Shown: in pieces, positions 42,991-53,238 of the stretch
Layout of the letters: the number at the start of each line of letters is the position of its first letter
Position numbering within the stretch: position 1 is the stretch's first letter
Origin: Acridotheres tristis
Lineage: Eukaryota > Chordata > Aves > Passeriformes > Sturnidae
DNA length: 64,000 nt
Reading direction: 5' to 3'
NCBI GenBank assembly: GCA_037013685.1
Contig: JAQOXP010000051.1
Location: forward strand, 248,001-312,000
Notes under the pieces: generated by a model
The model's input: the letters and a program-made list of their open reading frames with translations, nothing else
Database searches by the model: none
What the model was told of the DNA's origin: nothing
Position numbers and translations under genes: made by a program

Positions 42991-44245
42991 CCCTTAATCC
43001 CTTAATTATTTAATTGCCTCCGTTTATTAACCACACTCCTGCAATTAACACCGGACCCATTAATTAACGAATTCTGCCTGCCCTTGCAATTAACTCGGGC
43101 CTATTAATTAATTAATTAGGCCCTGGAAATTAACACTGGACCTGTTAATTAATGAATGGGGCTCCTGCAATTAACCCGGGCATAAAAATTAATGAATTTT
43201 GCTCTGTCAATTAACCCACCCCCATTAATTAATAAATTGTGCATTTACAATTAACCCAGGCCTATTAATTAATTATTTGGGCTCTTGACATTCACCCGGA
43301 TCTATTAATTAATGAATTGGGTGCCTGCAATTAACTTAGAGCTATTAATTAATGAATCAGATGCTCGCAATTAACACCAGACCCATTAATTAAGGAAGCG
43401 AGCCATAGCAATTAACCCGGACATGTTAATTAATGATTTGGGCTCCTGAAATCAACACCGGACCTGTTAATTAACTAATTAGGGGCCTGCAATTAATGTA
43501 GAACTGTAAATTAATAATTTGTGCTCTGGAAATTAACTCATTAATTAATAAATTGGACTCTCGTAAACAACACAGGACCTATTAATTAATTAATTGGATG
43601 CCTGCAATTACCTTGGACCCATTAATTAATGAATGGAGTTCCGGAAATCAACACCAGACCTGTTAATTAACGAATTGGACTCTGGCAATTAACTCGGCCC
43701 CATTAATTACTGCATTGGACTCTTGTTACTAACACGGGACCCATTAATTAATGAGCTGGATGCCCTCAATTACCTTGCCCTTATTAATTAATGAGTTGGA
43801 CGCCTGCAATTACCTCGGAGCTATTAATTAACGAATTAGATGCCTGCAATTAACACCAGACCTATTAATTAATGAGTTGGACGCCTGCAATTTCCTCGGA
43901 GCTATTAATGAACGAATTAGATGCCTGCAATTAACACCAGACCTATTAATTAATGAGATGGATGCCTGCAATTGCCTTGAACCCATTAATTAATGATTTA
44001 GATGCCTGCAATTACCTTGGGCCTATTAATTAATGAGCTGGATGCCGGCAATTACCTTGGATCTATTAATTAATGATTTAAATGCCGGCAATTACCTTGG
44101 GCCTATTAATTAATGAGCGGGATCCCTGCAATTACCTTGGGCCTATTAATTAATGAGTCTGATGCCTGCAATTAACACCGGAGCCATTAATTACTGAGTC
44201 GGATGCCGGCAATTCCCTTGAACCCATTAATTAAAGACCCGCACT
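42991..44245. repeat. About 40-bp minisatellite upstream of the functional VH
   Basis: About 30 units built as TTAATTAATGA, GGATGCCTGCAATTA, CCTTGGGCCTA, with increasing regularity towards 44200. Confidence 0.85.
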
Positions 44246-44295
44246 GTTACAATTAATCTAATTACCCAAGGCCGTGAGCGATAACTCCCCTCATT

Positions 44296-44387
44296 CCCCG
44301 CCCCCACTTTCCCGCCAAAACCGCCCTTTCGGGAGAAACCACGCCCCCTTCCTCAAGCCACGCCCCCTTTTTTCCCCCCATAAAAAC
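44296..44387 (+). promoter_or_regulatory. Promoter of the functional VH
   Basis: GC box CCCCGCCCCC (44296-44305), two CCACGCCCCC boxes (44339-44348 and 44358-44367) and a TATA-like CATAAAA (44380-44386) about 35 bp before the start codon. The class A pseudogenes share sequence with this gene only from about 44386 onwards and have GACCCCCAAAC in place of the TATA-like element. No ATGCAAAT octamer is visible in this stretch, which is unusual for an Ig V promoter. Confidence 0.55.
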
Positions 44388-44419
44388 CCCCCGGACCCCG
44401 AGCCCGGCACATCCCGGCC

Positions 44420-44865
44420 ATGGCCTCGAGCTCCCTCCCGCTCCTCGCCCTCCTGGCCCTGCTGGCCCTGCCAGGTGGGTCCCGGGCGCCTCCGGAGCGC
44501 CACGCCCAGCCCGGGCCACGCCCGGATCCGGCGCCTCATCCCCATCTCCCCTTGTTCCCGCAGGGCTCCGGGCGGCCGTGACCCTGCTGGAGTCCGGGGG
44601 GGACCTCCAGCCCCCCGGGGGGTCCCTGACTCTGCTCTGCCGCGCCTCCGGCCTCCGCCCCGGCCGCCACGGAATGTTCTGGGTGCGCCAGAGCCCCGGG
44701 AAGGCGCCGGAAAAGGTGGCGGGAATCGACGGCGACGGCGGCGCCCGGTACGCGCCGTCGGTGAGGGGCCGGTTCAGGATCTCCCGGGACAACGGGCAGA
44801 GCTCGGTGACGCTGACCATGAACGGCCTCAGGGACGAGGATTCCGGCGTTTATTTCTGCGCCGCT
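44420..44865 (+). CDS. IGHV: Functional immunoglobulin heavy variable gene (VH)
   Basis: The single V in the window with a recombination signal. Exon 1 (44420-44474) encodes the signal peptide [19 protein letters not shown]; donor GTGGGT; intron of 89 bp; acceptor CCGCAG ends at 44563; exon 2 runs 44564-44865. FR1 [15 protein letters not shown], first Cys in [12 protein letters not shown]1 region [11 protein letters not shown]2 [18 protein letters not shown]2 region [14 protein letters not shown]3 [13 protein letters not shown] and [16 protein letters not shown] with the second Cys. Frame open, length normal for a VH. Unlike the pseudogenes it has no fused D-like end: coding sequence stops at the heptamer. 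It is the presumed acceptor of gene conversion from psV1-psV45. CDR1 is more arginine-rich and GC-rich than in any pseudogene. Confidence 0.93.
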
Positions 44866-44904
44866 CACGGCGGTGCCGGAGACGGGGACGGGTGGAGGAA
44901 AACC
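44866..44904 (+). other. VH recombination signal, 23-bp spacer
   Basis: Heptamer CACGGCG (44866-44872; consensus CACAGTG, with the critical CAC kept), 23-bp spacer, nonamer AGGAAAACC (44896-44904; consensus ACAAAAACC, 7 of 9). Position directly after the FR3 Cys-Ala-Ala codons and exact spacer length support function. Confidence 0.88.
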
Positions 44905-44944
44905 TCGGGGCGGTGCCCGGGGCGTGAGAGCGGGGAGGGGTTGG

Positions 44945-46388
44945 GTTGAGTTGGGTTGGGATGGTCACGGTTGGGTGGGGAAGGAAGAAGAGTCATGGTT
45001 GAGTTGAGTTGAGTTGGATGGAAGAGGAAGAAGAGTCACGGTTGGGTTGAGTTGAGTTGGGTTGGGTTGGGTTGAGTTGGGTGGAAGAGGAAGACTGGGT
45101 CACAGTTGAGTTGAGTTAAGTTGAGTTGAGTTGGATGGAAGAGGAAAAGGGGTCAAAGTTGAGTTGGGTCAGTCACGGTTGGATGGAAGAGGAAGAAGAG
45201 CCATGGTTGAGTTGAGTTGAGTTGGATGGAAGAGGAAGAAGAGTCACGGTTGGGTTGAGTTGGGTGGAAGAGGAAGAAGAGTCACGGTTGAGTTGAGTTG
45301 GTCATGGTTGGGTGGTGGAAGAAGAGGGGGTTGGGTTGAGTTGGGTTGGGTTGAGTTGAATTGGGTTGGGTTGAGTTCCATGGAAGAGGAAGAGGGGGTT
45401 GAGTTGAGTTGAGTTCAATGGAAGAGGAAAAGGGGTCAAAGTTGAGTTGGTCACGGTTGGGTGGAAGAGGAAGAGGGGGTTGGGTTGGGTTGAGTTGAGT
45501 TGGGTTGGATGGAAGAGGAAGAAGAGTCACGGTTGGGTTGAGTTGGGTTGGGTTGGGTTGGGTTGGGTGGAAGAGGAAGAAGAGTCACGGTTGGGTTGAG
45601 TTGGGTTGGGTTGGGTTGGGTTGGGTGGAAGAGGAAGAGGGGGTTGGGTTGGTCATGGCTGAGTTGAGTTGAGTTGAGTTGGGTGGAAGAGGAAGACTGG
45701 GTCACAGTTGAGTTGAGTTAAGTTGAGTTGAGTTGGATGGAAGAGGAAAAGGGGTCAAAGTTGAGTTGGGTCGGTCACGGTTGGATGGAAGAGGAAGAAG
45801 AGCCATGGTTGAGTTGAGTTGGTCATGGTTGGGTGGTGGAAGAAGAGGGGGTTGGGTTGGGTTGGGTTGAGTTGAGTTGGGTTGAGTTGATATCAATGGA
45901 ACAGGAAGTGGAAGAGGGGTCAAAGTTGAGTTGGGTGGAAGAGGAAGAGGGGGCTGGGTTGGGTTGGGTTGGGTTGAGTTCCATGGAAGAGGAAGAGGGG
46001 GTTGAGTTGAGTTGACTTCAATGGAAGAGGAAAAGGGGTCAAAGTTGAATTGGTCACGGTTGGGTGGAAGAGGAAGAAGAGTCACGGTTGAGTTGAGTTG
46101 AGTTGGGTGGAAGAGGAAGAAGAGTCACGGTTGAGTTGAGTTGGTCTTGGTTGGGTGGTGGAAGAAGAGGGGGTTGGGTTGAGTTGGGTTGAGTTGAATT
46201 GGGTTGGGTTGAGTTCCATGGAAGAGGAAGAGGGGGTTGAGTTGAGTTGACTTCAATGGAAGAGGAAAAGGGGTCAAAGTTGAGTCGGTCGCGGTTGGGT
46301 GGAAGAGGAAGAGGGGGTTGAGTTGAGTTGGGTTGGGTTGAGTTGGGTTGGGTTGGGTGGAAGAGGAAGAGGGGGTTGGCTTGAGTTC
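44945..46388. repeat. GGTTG/AGTTG pentanucleotide array with GGAAGAGGAAGA inserts
   Basis: Tandem GGTTG and AGTTG units broken by TGGAAGAGGAAGAAGAGTCA. The + strand is strongly G over C. Similar pentanucleotides reappear after CH2 (63440-64000). No D segment seen. Confidence 0.9.
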
Positions 46389-46890
46389 AATTTATATTTT
46401 TATTTTTATTTTTATTTTTATTTTTATTTTTATTTTTATTTTTATTTTTATTTTTATTTTTATTTTTATTTTTATTTTTATTTTTATTTTTATTTTTATT
46501 TTTGTTTTCATTTTTATTTTTACTTTTATTTTTATTTTTTCTTTAATTTTTATTTTTATTTCTATTTTTATTTCGATTTCTATTTCTATTTCTATTTCTA
46601 TTTCTCTTTTTATATCTATTTTTATTTTTATTTTTTTATTTTTATTTTTATTTTTATTTTTATTTCTATTTCTATTTCTATTTCTATTTCCATTTCTATA
46701 TTTCTCTTTCCATTTCCATTTCCATTAATATTTTTATCTTCTTATTTTTATTTCTATTTCCATTTTTATTTTCATTTCCATTTTCATTTTTTCCTTTTTC
46801 ATTTTCACTTTTATTTTGCCCTTTTCATTTTTACTTTTATTTTTCCATTTTCCCTTTTCCATTCCCATTCCCACTTCTATATATTTTTAA
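46389..46890. repeat. TTTTTA hexanucleotide tract
   Basis: Nearly pure TATTTTTATTTT, decaying to TTCCATTTCC. Open frames of Phe/Tyr/Ile here are composition artefacts. Confidence 0.92.
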
Positions 46891-48005
46891 TTTTTAATTT
46901 TCAATTTTTAATTTTTAATTTTTAATTTTTAATTTTTAATTTTTAATTTTTAATTTTTAATTTTTAATTTTCAATTTTCAATTTTCAATTTTTAATTTTC
47001 AATTTTTAATTTTCAATTTTTAATTTTCAATTTTTAATTTTCAATTTTTAATTTTTAATTTTTAATTTTCAATTTTTAATTTTTAATTTTCAATTTTCAA
47101 TTTTCAATTTTCCATTTTCAATTTTCAATTTTTAATTTTTAATTTTTAATTTTTAATTTTCAATTTTTAATTTTCAATTTTTAATTTTCAATTTTTAATT
47201 TTTAATTTTCAATTTTCAATTTTCAATTTTCAATTTTCAATTTTTAATTTTCAATTTTTAATTTTCAATTTTCAATTTTCAATTTTTAATTTTTAATTTT
47301 TAATTTTTAATTTTTAATTTTCAATTTTCAATTTTTAATTTTCAATTTTTAATTTTCAATTTTCAATTTTCAATTTTCAATTTTTAATTTTCAATTTTCA
47401 ATTTTCAATTTTTAATTTTTAATTTTTAATTTTCAATTTTTAATTTTTAATTTTTAATTTTTAATTTTTAATTTTTAATTTTCAATTTTTAATTTTCAAT
47501 TTTCAATTTTTAATTTTCAATTTTCAATTTTCAATTTTCAATTTTCAATTTTCAATTTTCAATTTTCACTTTTTAATTTTTAATTTTCAATTTTCAATTT
47601 TCAATTTTTAATTTTCAATTTTTAATTTTCAATTTTTAATTTTTAATTTTCAATTTTTAATTTTTAATTTTTAATTTTCAATTTTTAATTTTCAATTTTT
47701 AATTTTCAATTTTTAATTTTTAATTTTCAATTTTTAATTTTTAATTTTTAATTTTTAATTTTTAATTTTCAATTTTCAATTTTCAATTTTTAATTTTTAA
47801 TTTTTAATTTTCAATTTTCAATTTTCAATTTTCAATTTTCAATTTTCAATTTTCAATTTTCAATTTTTAATTTTCAATTTTCAATTTTTAATTTTCAATT
47901 TTCAATTTTCAATTTTTAATTTTCAATTTTTAATTTTTAATTTTCAATTTTTAATTTTCAATTTTTAATTTTCAATTTTCAATTTTCAATTTTTAATTTT
48001 AATTT
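46891..48005. repeat. TTTTTAA/TTTTCAA heptanucleotide array
   Basis: About 1.1 kb of 7-bp units AATTTTT and AATTTTC. No gene. Confidence 0.92.
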
Positions 48006-48018
48006 TTTATTTATTTGG

Positions 48019-48108
48019 GGTTTTTGTCGCGTTCCGTGTCGCGGTGGGAGCGGCCCCGGCGCTGCTGCTGCTCCCGGGGGCGCGCGCGGCCCCAAAAACC
48101 CAAAAACC
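48019..48108 (+). CDS. IGHD: Candidate D segment with 12-bp RSS on both sides
   Basis: A GC-rich islet inside kilobases of AT repeat. The 5' nonamer GGTTTTTGT (48019-48027) is a perfect consensus, then a 12-bp spacer and heptamer CGCGGTG (48040-48046), whose reverse complement CACCGCG keeps CAC. Coding core about 48047-48080: frames read GAAPALLLLPG, ERPRRCCCSRG and SGPGAAAAPG, all open, and the last resembles pseudogene ends such as GAGPGSGG. On the 3' side, a nonamer CCAAAAACC (48100-48108) lies 12 bp after a degenerate heptamer CGCGCGC (48081-48087). The weak 3' heptamer is the main doubt. Confidence 0.55.
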
Positions 48109-48179
48109 CCCAAATTTCACCCAAAATCCCGCCCGGGACCCCAAAAAACGCAAAATCCGCACCCCCCAAAAATTCCAGT

Positions 48180-49910
48180 TTTCAAACCCGATTTTCACCC
48201 GAATTCCGGAAATTTTTAATTTTTTTTTTTTAATTTTTTACAGAAATTTGAGTTCGGTTTTTCCCGATTTTCACTTTTTTTGACCCAAATTCGGGAAAAA
48301 ATTTAATTTATTTTTTTTTAAATTTTTTACAAAAATCTGGGTTCGATTTTCCCCGATTTTCACTTTTTTCACACAAATTCGGGAAAAATTTTAATTTTTT
48401 TAAAAAATTTTTTACAGAAATTTGGGTTCGGTTTTTCCCGATTTTTGGCTTTTTTTGACCCAAAGTCGGGAAAAATTTTAATTTTTTTTTTTTAATTTTT
48501 TACAAAAATCTGGGTTCGGTTTTTCCCGATTTTCGCCATTTTTTGACCCAAATTCGGGAAAATTTTTAATTTTTTTTTTTTTTAAATTTTTTACAAAAAT
48601 CTGGGTTCGGTTTTTCCCGATTTTCACTTTTTTTTACCCAAATTCCGGAAAATTTTTATATTTTTATTTTTCTTAATTTTTTACAAAAATCTGGGTTCGG
48701 TTTTTCCCGATTTTCACTTTTTTTGACCCAAATTCGGGAAAAAAATTTAATTTTTTTTTTTTTTAATTTTTTACAAAAATTTGGGTTCGGTTTTTCCCGA
48801 TTTTCAGATTTTTTGACCCAAATTCGGGAAAAATTTTAATTTTTTTTAATTTTTTACAAAAATCTGGGTTCGGTTTTTCTCGATTTTCGGCTTTTTTTGA
48901 CCCAAAATCGGGAAAATTTTGGGATTTTTCTGTTTTAATTTTTTACAGAAATTTGGGTTCGGTTTTTCCCGATTTTCACTTTTTTTGACCCAAATTCTGG
49001 AAAAAATTTAATTTTTTTCCTTTTAATTTTTTACAGAAATTTGGATTCGGTTTTTCCCGATTTTTGCCTTTTTTTGACCCAAATTGGGCAAAAATTTAAT
49101 TTTTTTTTTTCTTTTTCAGAAATTTGGGTTCGGTTTTTCCCGATTTTTGGCTTTTTTTGACCCAAATTCGGGAAAAAATTTAATTTATTTTTTTTTTTTT
49201 AATTTTTTACAAAAATTTGGGTTCTGTTTTTCCCGATTTTCAGATTTTTTGACCCAAATTCGGGAAAAAATTTAATTTATTTTTTTTTTAATTTTTTACA
49301 AAAATCTGGGTTCGGTTTTTCCCGATTTTTGGCTTTTTTTGACCCAAAGTCGGGAAAAAATTTAATTTATTTTTTTTTTAATTTTTTACAAAAATCTGGG
49401 TTCGGTTTTTCCCGATTTTCGGGTTTTTTTACCCAAATTTCAGCGAATTTTGGTTTTTTTTTTTCAGATTTTTTTTACAAAAATCTTGGTTTGATTTTCG
49501 AGATTTTCACATTTTTTCACACAAATTCCGGAAAAATTTGGGGATTTTTTTTTTAATTTTTTACAGAAATCTGGGTTCGATTTTTCCCGATTTTCGCTTT
49601 TTTTGACCCAAATTCGGGAAAATTTTTAATTTTTTTTTTTTTTAAATTTTTTACAAAAATTTGGGTTCGGTTTTTCCCGATTTTCACTTTTTTTTTCCCA
49701 AATTCCGGAAAATTTTTATATTTTTATTTTTCTTAATTTTTTACAAAAATCTGGGTTCGGTTTTTCCCGATTTTCACTTTTTTTGACCCAAATTCGGGAA
49801 AAATTTTAATTTATTTTTTTTTTAATTTTTTACAAAAATCCGGGTTCGGTTTTTCCCGATTTTCGGATTTTTTGTCCCAAATTCCTTCTCATTTCTTCTT
49901 CTTTTTTTTT
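48180..49910. repeat. About 110-bp tandem repeat, roughly 15 copies
   Basis: Units built from TTCGGTTTTTCCCGATTTTC, TTGACCCAAATTCGGGAAAA and a poly-T/TTTTTTACAAAAATCTGGG part. The repeat starts directly 3' of the candidate D. No D or gene recognised. Confidence 0.85.
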
Positions 49911-50285
49911 TTTTAATATTTTTAACCGAAATTTTTGTTAATTTCTGGATTTTTTGGGGCATTTTTCACCCATTTTTTTTCAGCTTTTTCCACCCAAATT
50001 TGACCAATTTAGAATTTTTTTTTTTTTAACTTTTTTAACCCAAATTTGACCAATTTCGATTTTTTTTTAACCCAAATTTCGGGGTTTTTTGAGCATTTTT
50101 TTCCCATTTTTTTTCCCCAATTTAATTCTTTTAATTTTTAAATTTTGCCTTTTTTTTTCTTTTGACCCAAAATCGTTTTATTTTCTCGTTTTTCACGTTT
50201 TTCTACCCAAAATTCACCGAATTTCCATTTTTCTTTTTTTTTTTCCTTTTTCCCGAATTTTTTTTCTTTCCCCAGTTCCGGGTGA
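49911..50285. other. T-rich degenerate repeat remnant
   Basis: Poly-T with AACCCAAATTTGACC motifs; nothing coding seen. Confidence 0.5.
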
Positions 50286-51400
50286 AATTCACAAAAATAA
50301 AAAATCACAAAAATTCATAAAAAATAAAAAAAAAATTTGCAAAAATCACCAAAAAAAATTTTAAAAAAATCACAAAAATCACCAAAAATAAAAAATACAA
50401 AAATCACCAAAAATACAAAAATAAGCCCAAAAAACCCACAAAAAACCCACAAAAAAATCACAAAAAAATCACAAAAAAATCACAAAAAAATCACAAAAAT
50501 CACCAAAAATTTAAAAATACAAAAATCATCAAAAATACAAAAAATCACCCCAAAGAAAGCACAAAAAAATTACAAAAAAATCGCAAAAAAATCACCAAAA
50601 AAATCACAAAAAGTTCACAAAAAATTACAAAAATTCACCAAAAATAAAAAATCACAAAAAATCACCAAAAAATCACAAAAAACCCACAAAAATCAGCAAA
50701 AATAAAAAATACAAAAATCACCAAAAATACAAAAATCACCCCAAAAAAACCACCAAAAAATCACAAAAAAATTACAAAAAATCACCAAAAATAAAAAATA
50801 CAAAAATCACCAAAAATACAAAAATCACCCCAAAAAAACCACCAAAAAATCACCAAAAAAATCACAAAAATCACCAAAAATAAAAAATTCAAAAATCACA
50901 AAAAATACAAAAATCACCCCCAAAAATATCACAAAAAAATCGCCAAAAAATTTGTACAAAAATCACCAAAAATAAAAAATGCAAAAATCGCCAAAAATAC
51001 AAAAATCACCCCAAAAAAATCACCAAAAAAATCACAAAAAAAATCACAAAAAATTAACAAAAAAAAATCACAAAAATCACCAAAAATAGAAAACATACAA
51101 AAATCACCGAAAATAATAAAAAATCACAAAAATCACCGAAAAATCACCAAAAATCACCAAAATTTTAAAAATACAAAAATCACCAAAAATACAAAAATCA
51201 CCCCAAAGAAACCACAAAAAAATCACCAAAAAATCACAAAAAAATCACAAAAAAATCACAAAAAAATCACAAAATTCACCAAAAACAAAAAATACAAAAA
51301 TCACCAAAAATACAAAAATCACCCCAAAAAATCACCAAAAAATCACAAAAATCACCAAAAAATCACCAAAAAACAAAACCCTCAAAAATCACCGAAAATA
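50286..51400. repeat. A-rich CAAAAATCACC array
   Basis: Irregular tandem array of CACCAAAAATACAAAAATCA and ACAAAAAAATCAC. It is A-rich on the + strand, the reverse of the T-rich array before it. Confidence 0.88.
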
Positions 51401-53147
51401 GAAAAAAATTAATTTAATGTAATTTTATTTTATTTTATTTTATTTTATTTTAAATTTTATTTTATTTTAATTTAATTTATTTTATTTTATTTTATTCTCT
51501 ATTAATAATTAATGAATTAACGAAGTTTCCGCGTTTTCTCCCGCCGTGCTCTCCGCTATTTAATTTCATTTTATATTATTTTATATTATTTTATATTATA
51601 TTATATTATATTATATTATATTATATTATATTATATTTTTATTTTTTAAAAATTTTCTATTAATTAATTAATTAATTATTAACGAAATCTTTGGGCGGCG
51701 TTTCCGCGTTTTTTTCCCGCCGTGCTCTCCGCTATTTCATTTTATTTTATATTATTTTATACTATATTATATTATTTTAAAATTTTTTTTTATTTTTTAT
51801 GTTCTATTAATTAATTAATTAATTATTAATTACGTTTTTGCTCGGCGTTTCCGCGTTTTTTCCCCGCCGTGCTCTCCGCTATTTAATTTAATTTAATTTA
51901 ATTAATTTAATTAATTTAATTAATTTAATTAATTTAATTTATTTATTTTCTGTTATTTTATTTTATTTTCTATTTTTTTTATTTTTTATTTTCTATTAAT
52001 TAATTAATTAATTAATTAATTGACGAGGTTTTTGCGCGGCGTTCCCGCCTGTTTCTCCCGCCGCGCTCTCCGCTATTTCATTTTATTTTATATTATTTTA
52101 GACTATATTATATTATATTATTTTTAAATTTTTTTTTAATTTTTATTTTCTATTAATTAATTAATTAATTAATTATTAACGAAGTTTTTGCGCGGCGTTC
52201 CCGCTGGTTTTTCCCGCCGTGCTCTCCACTATTTCATTTAATGTAATTTAATTTAATTCAATTTAATTTAATTTAATTTTATTTTATTTTTTATTTTATT
52301 TATTTTGTATTAATTACTAATTAATTAATTAATTGATAACATTTTTGCGCGGCGTTTCCGCGTTTTCTCCCGCCGTGCTCTCCGCTATTTCATTTCTTTT
52401 ATTTTATTTTCCATATATTTTATTTTATATTATATTATATTATATTATATTATTTTTTTTAATTTTTTTAACGTTCTATTAATTAATTAATTAATTAATT
52501 GAGGAGGTTTTTGCGCGGCGTTCCCGCTGCTTTTTCCCGCCGTGCTCTCCGCTATTTAATTTCATTTTATATTATTTTAGACTATATTATATTATATTAT
52601 ATATTTTTTTAATTTTTTTTTAAATTTTCTATTAATTTATTTATTAATTAATTAATTATTAACGAGGTTTTTGCGCGGCGTTCCCGCTGCTTTTTCCCGC
52701 CGTGCTCTCCGCTCTTTTATTTAATGTAATTTAATTTAATTTATTTTTAGATTATTTTATTTTAGTTTTTGTAAATTTTTTTTAAATTTTCTATTAATTA
52801 ATTAATGAATTAATTGCCGAGGTTTTTGCGCGGCGTTCCCGCCTGTTTCTCCCGCCGTGCTCTCCGCTATTTCATTTCATTTATTTTATTTTACATTTAT
52901 TTTATATTATATTATTTTATTTTATTTTTTTAAATTTTTTTTTAAATTTTTTTACGTTCTATTAATTAATTAATTAATTAATTAATTGCCGAGGTTTTTG
53001 CGCGGCGTTCCCGCTGCTTTCTCCCGCCGTGCTCTCCGCTATTTCATTTTATTTTATATTACTTTATACTATATTATATTATATTATATTTTTTAAATTT
53101 TTTTTTAAATTTTCTATTAATTAATTAATGAATTCATTAATTGCGGA
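51401..53147. repeat. Ladder of JH-type RSS copies in AT-rich units of about 160 bp
   Basis: Ten units, each with a JH 5' RSS plus the J start CTCTCCGCTATT, then TTTTATATTA-rich DNA and ATTAATTAATT. Heptamer positions: 51542, 51718, 51865, 52059, 52215, 52371, 52538, 52698, 52853 and 53025. From 51833 onward a GGTTTTTGC-like nonamer stands 23 bp (22 bp in the copy at 52340) before CGCCGTG; the copy at 52059 has CGCCGCG. The two leftmost copies have decayed nonamers. None continues into J codons. Confidence 0.85.
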
Positions 53148-53186
53148 GGTTTTTGCGCGGCGTTCCCGCCGGTTTCTCCCGCCGTG
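53148..53186 (-). other. JH recombination signal, 23-bp spacer
   Basis: Nonamer GGTTTTTGC (53148-53156), 23-bp spacer, heptamer CGCCGTG (53180-53186). Reverse complement of the heptamer is CACGGCG, identical to the VH heptamer. Same architecture as the RSS ladder upstream. Confidence 0.9.
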
Positions 53187-53238
53187 CTCTCCGCTATTGA
53201 CGCCTGGGGCCGCGGAACGGCCGTGACGGTTTCGAGCG
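53187..53238 (+). CDS. IGHJ: Immunoglobulin heavy joining segment (JH)
   Basis: Reads LSAIDAWGRGTAVTVSS followed by one base and a GTGAGT donor at 53239. WGRG is the invariant heavy J motif W-G-x-G, and TVSS the usual end. It encodes the end of CDR3 and FR4 and is spliced to CH1. It appears to be the only JH; upstream J-like units lack coding sequence. The J-like stubs of many pseudogenes (IDDFG) resemble its IDAWG. Confidence 0.94.

Noticed and set aside
46299..46925. 208-codon Phe/Tyr-rich open frame
   Set aside because: Translation of a TTTTTA repeat; no start context or conserved domain.
50270..50300. CCCCAG acceptor-like site and short unique stretch as a possible exon or D
   Set aside because: No open frame of exon size, no RSS pair at 12 or 23 bp, and it merges into the A-rich array.
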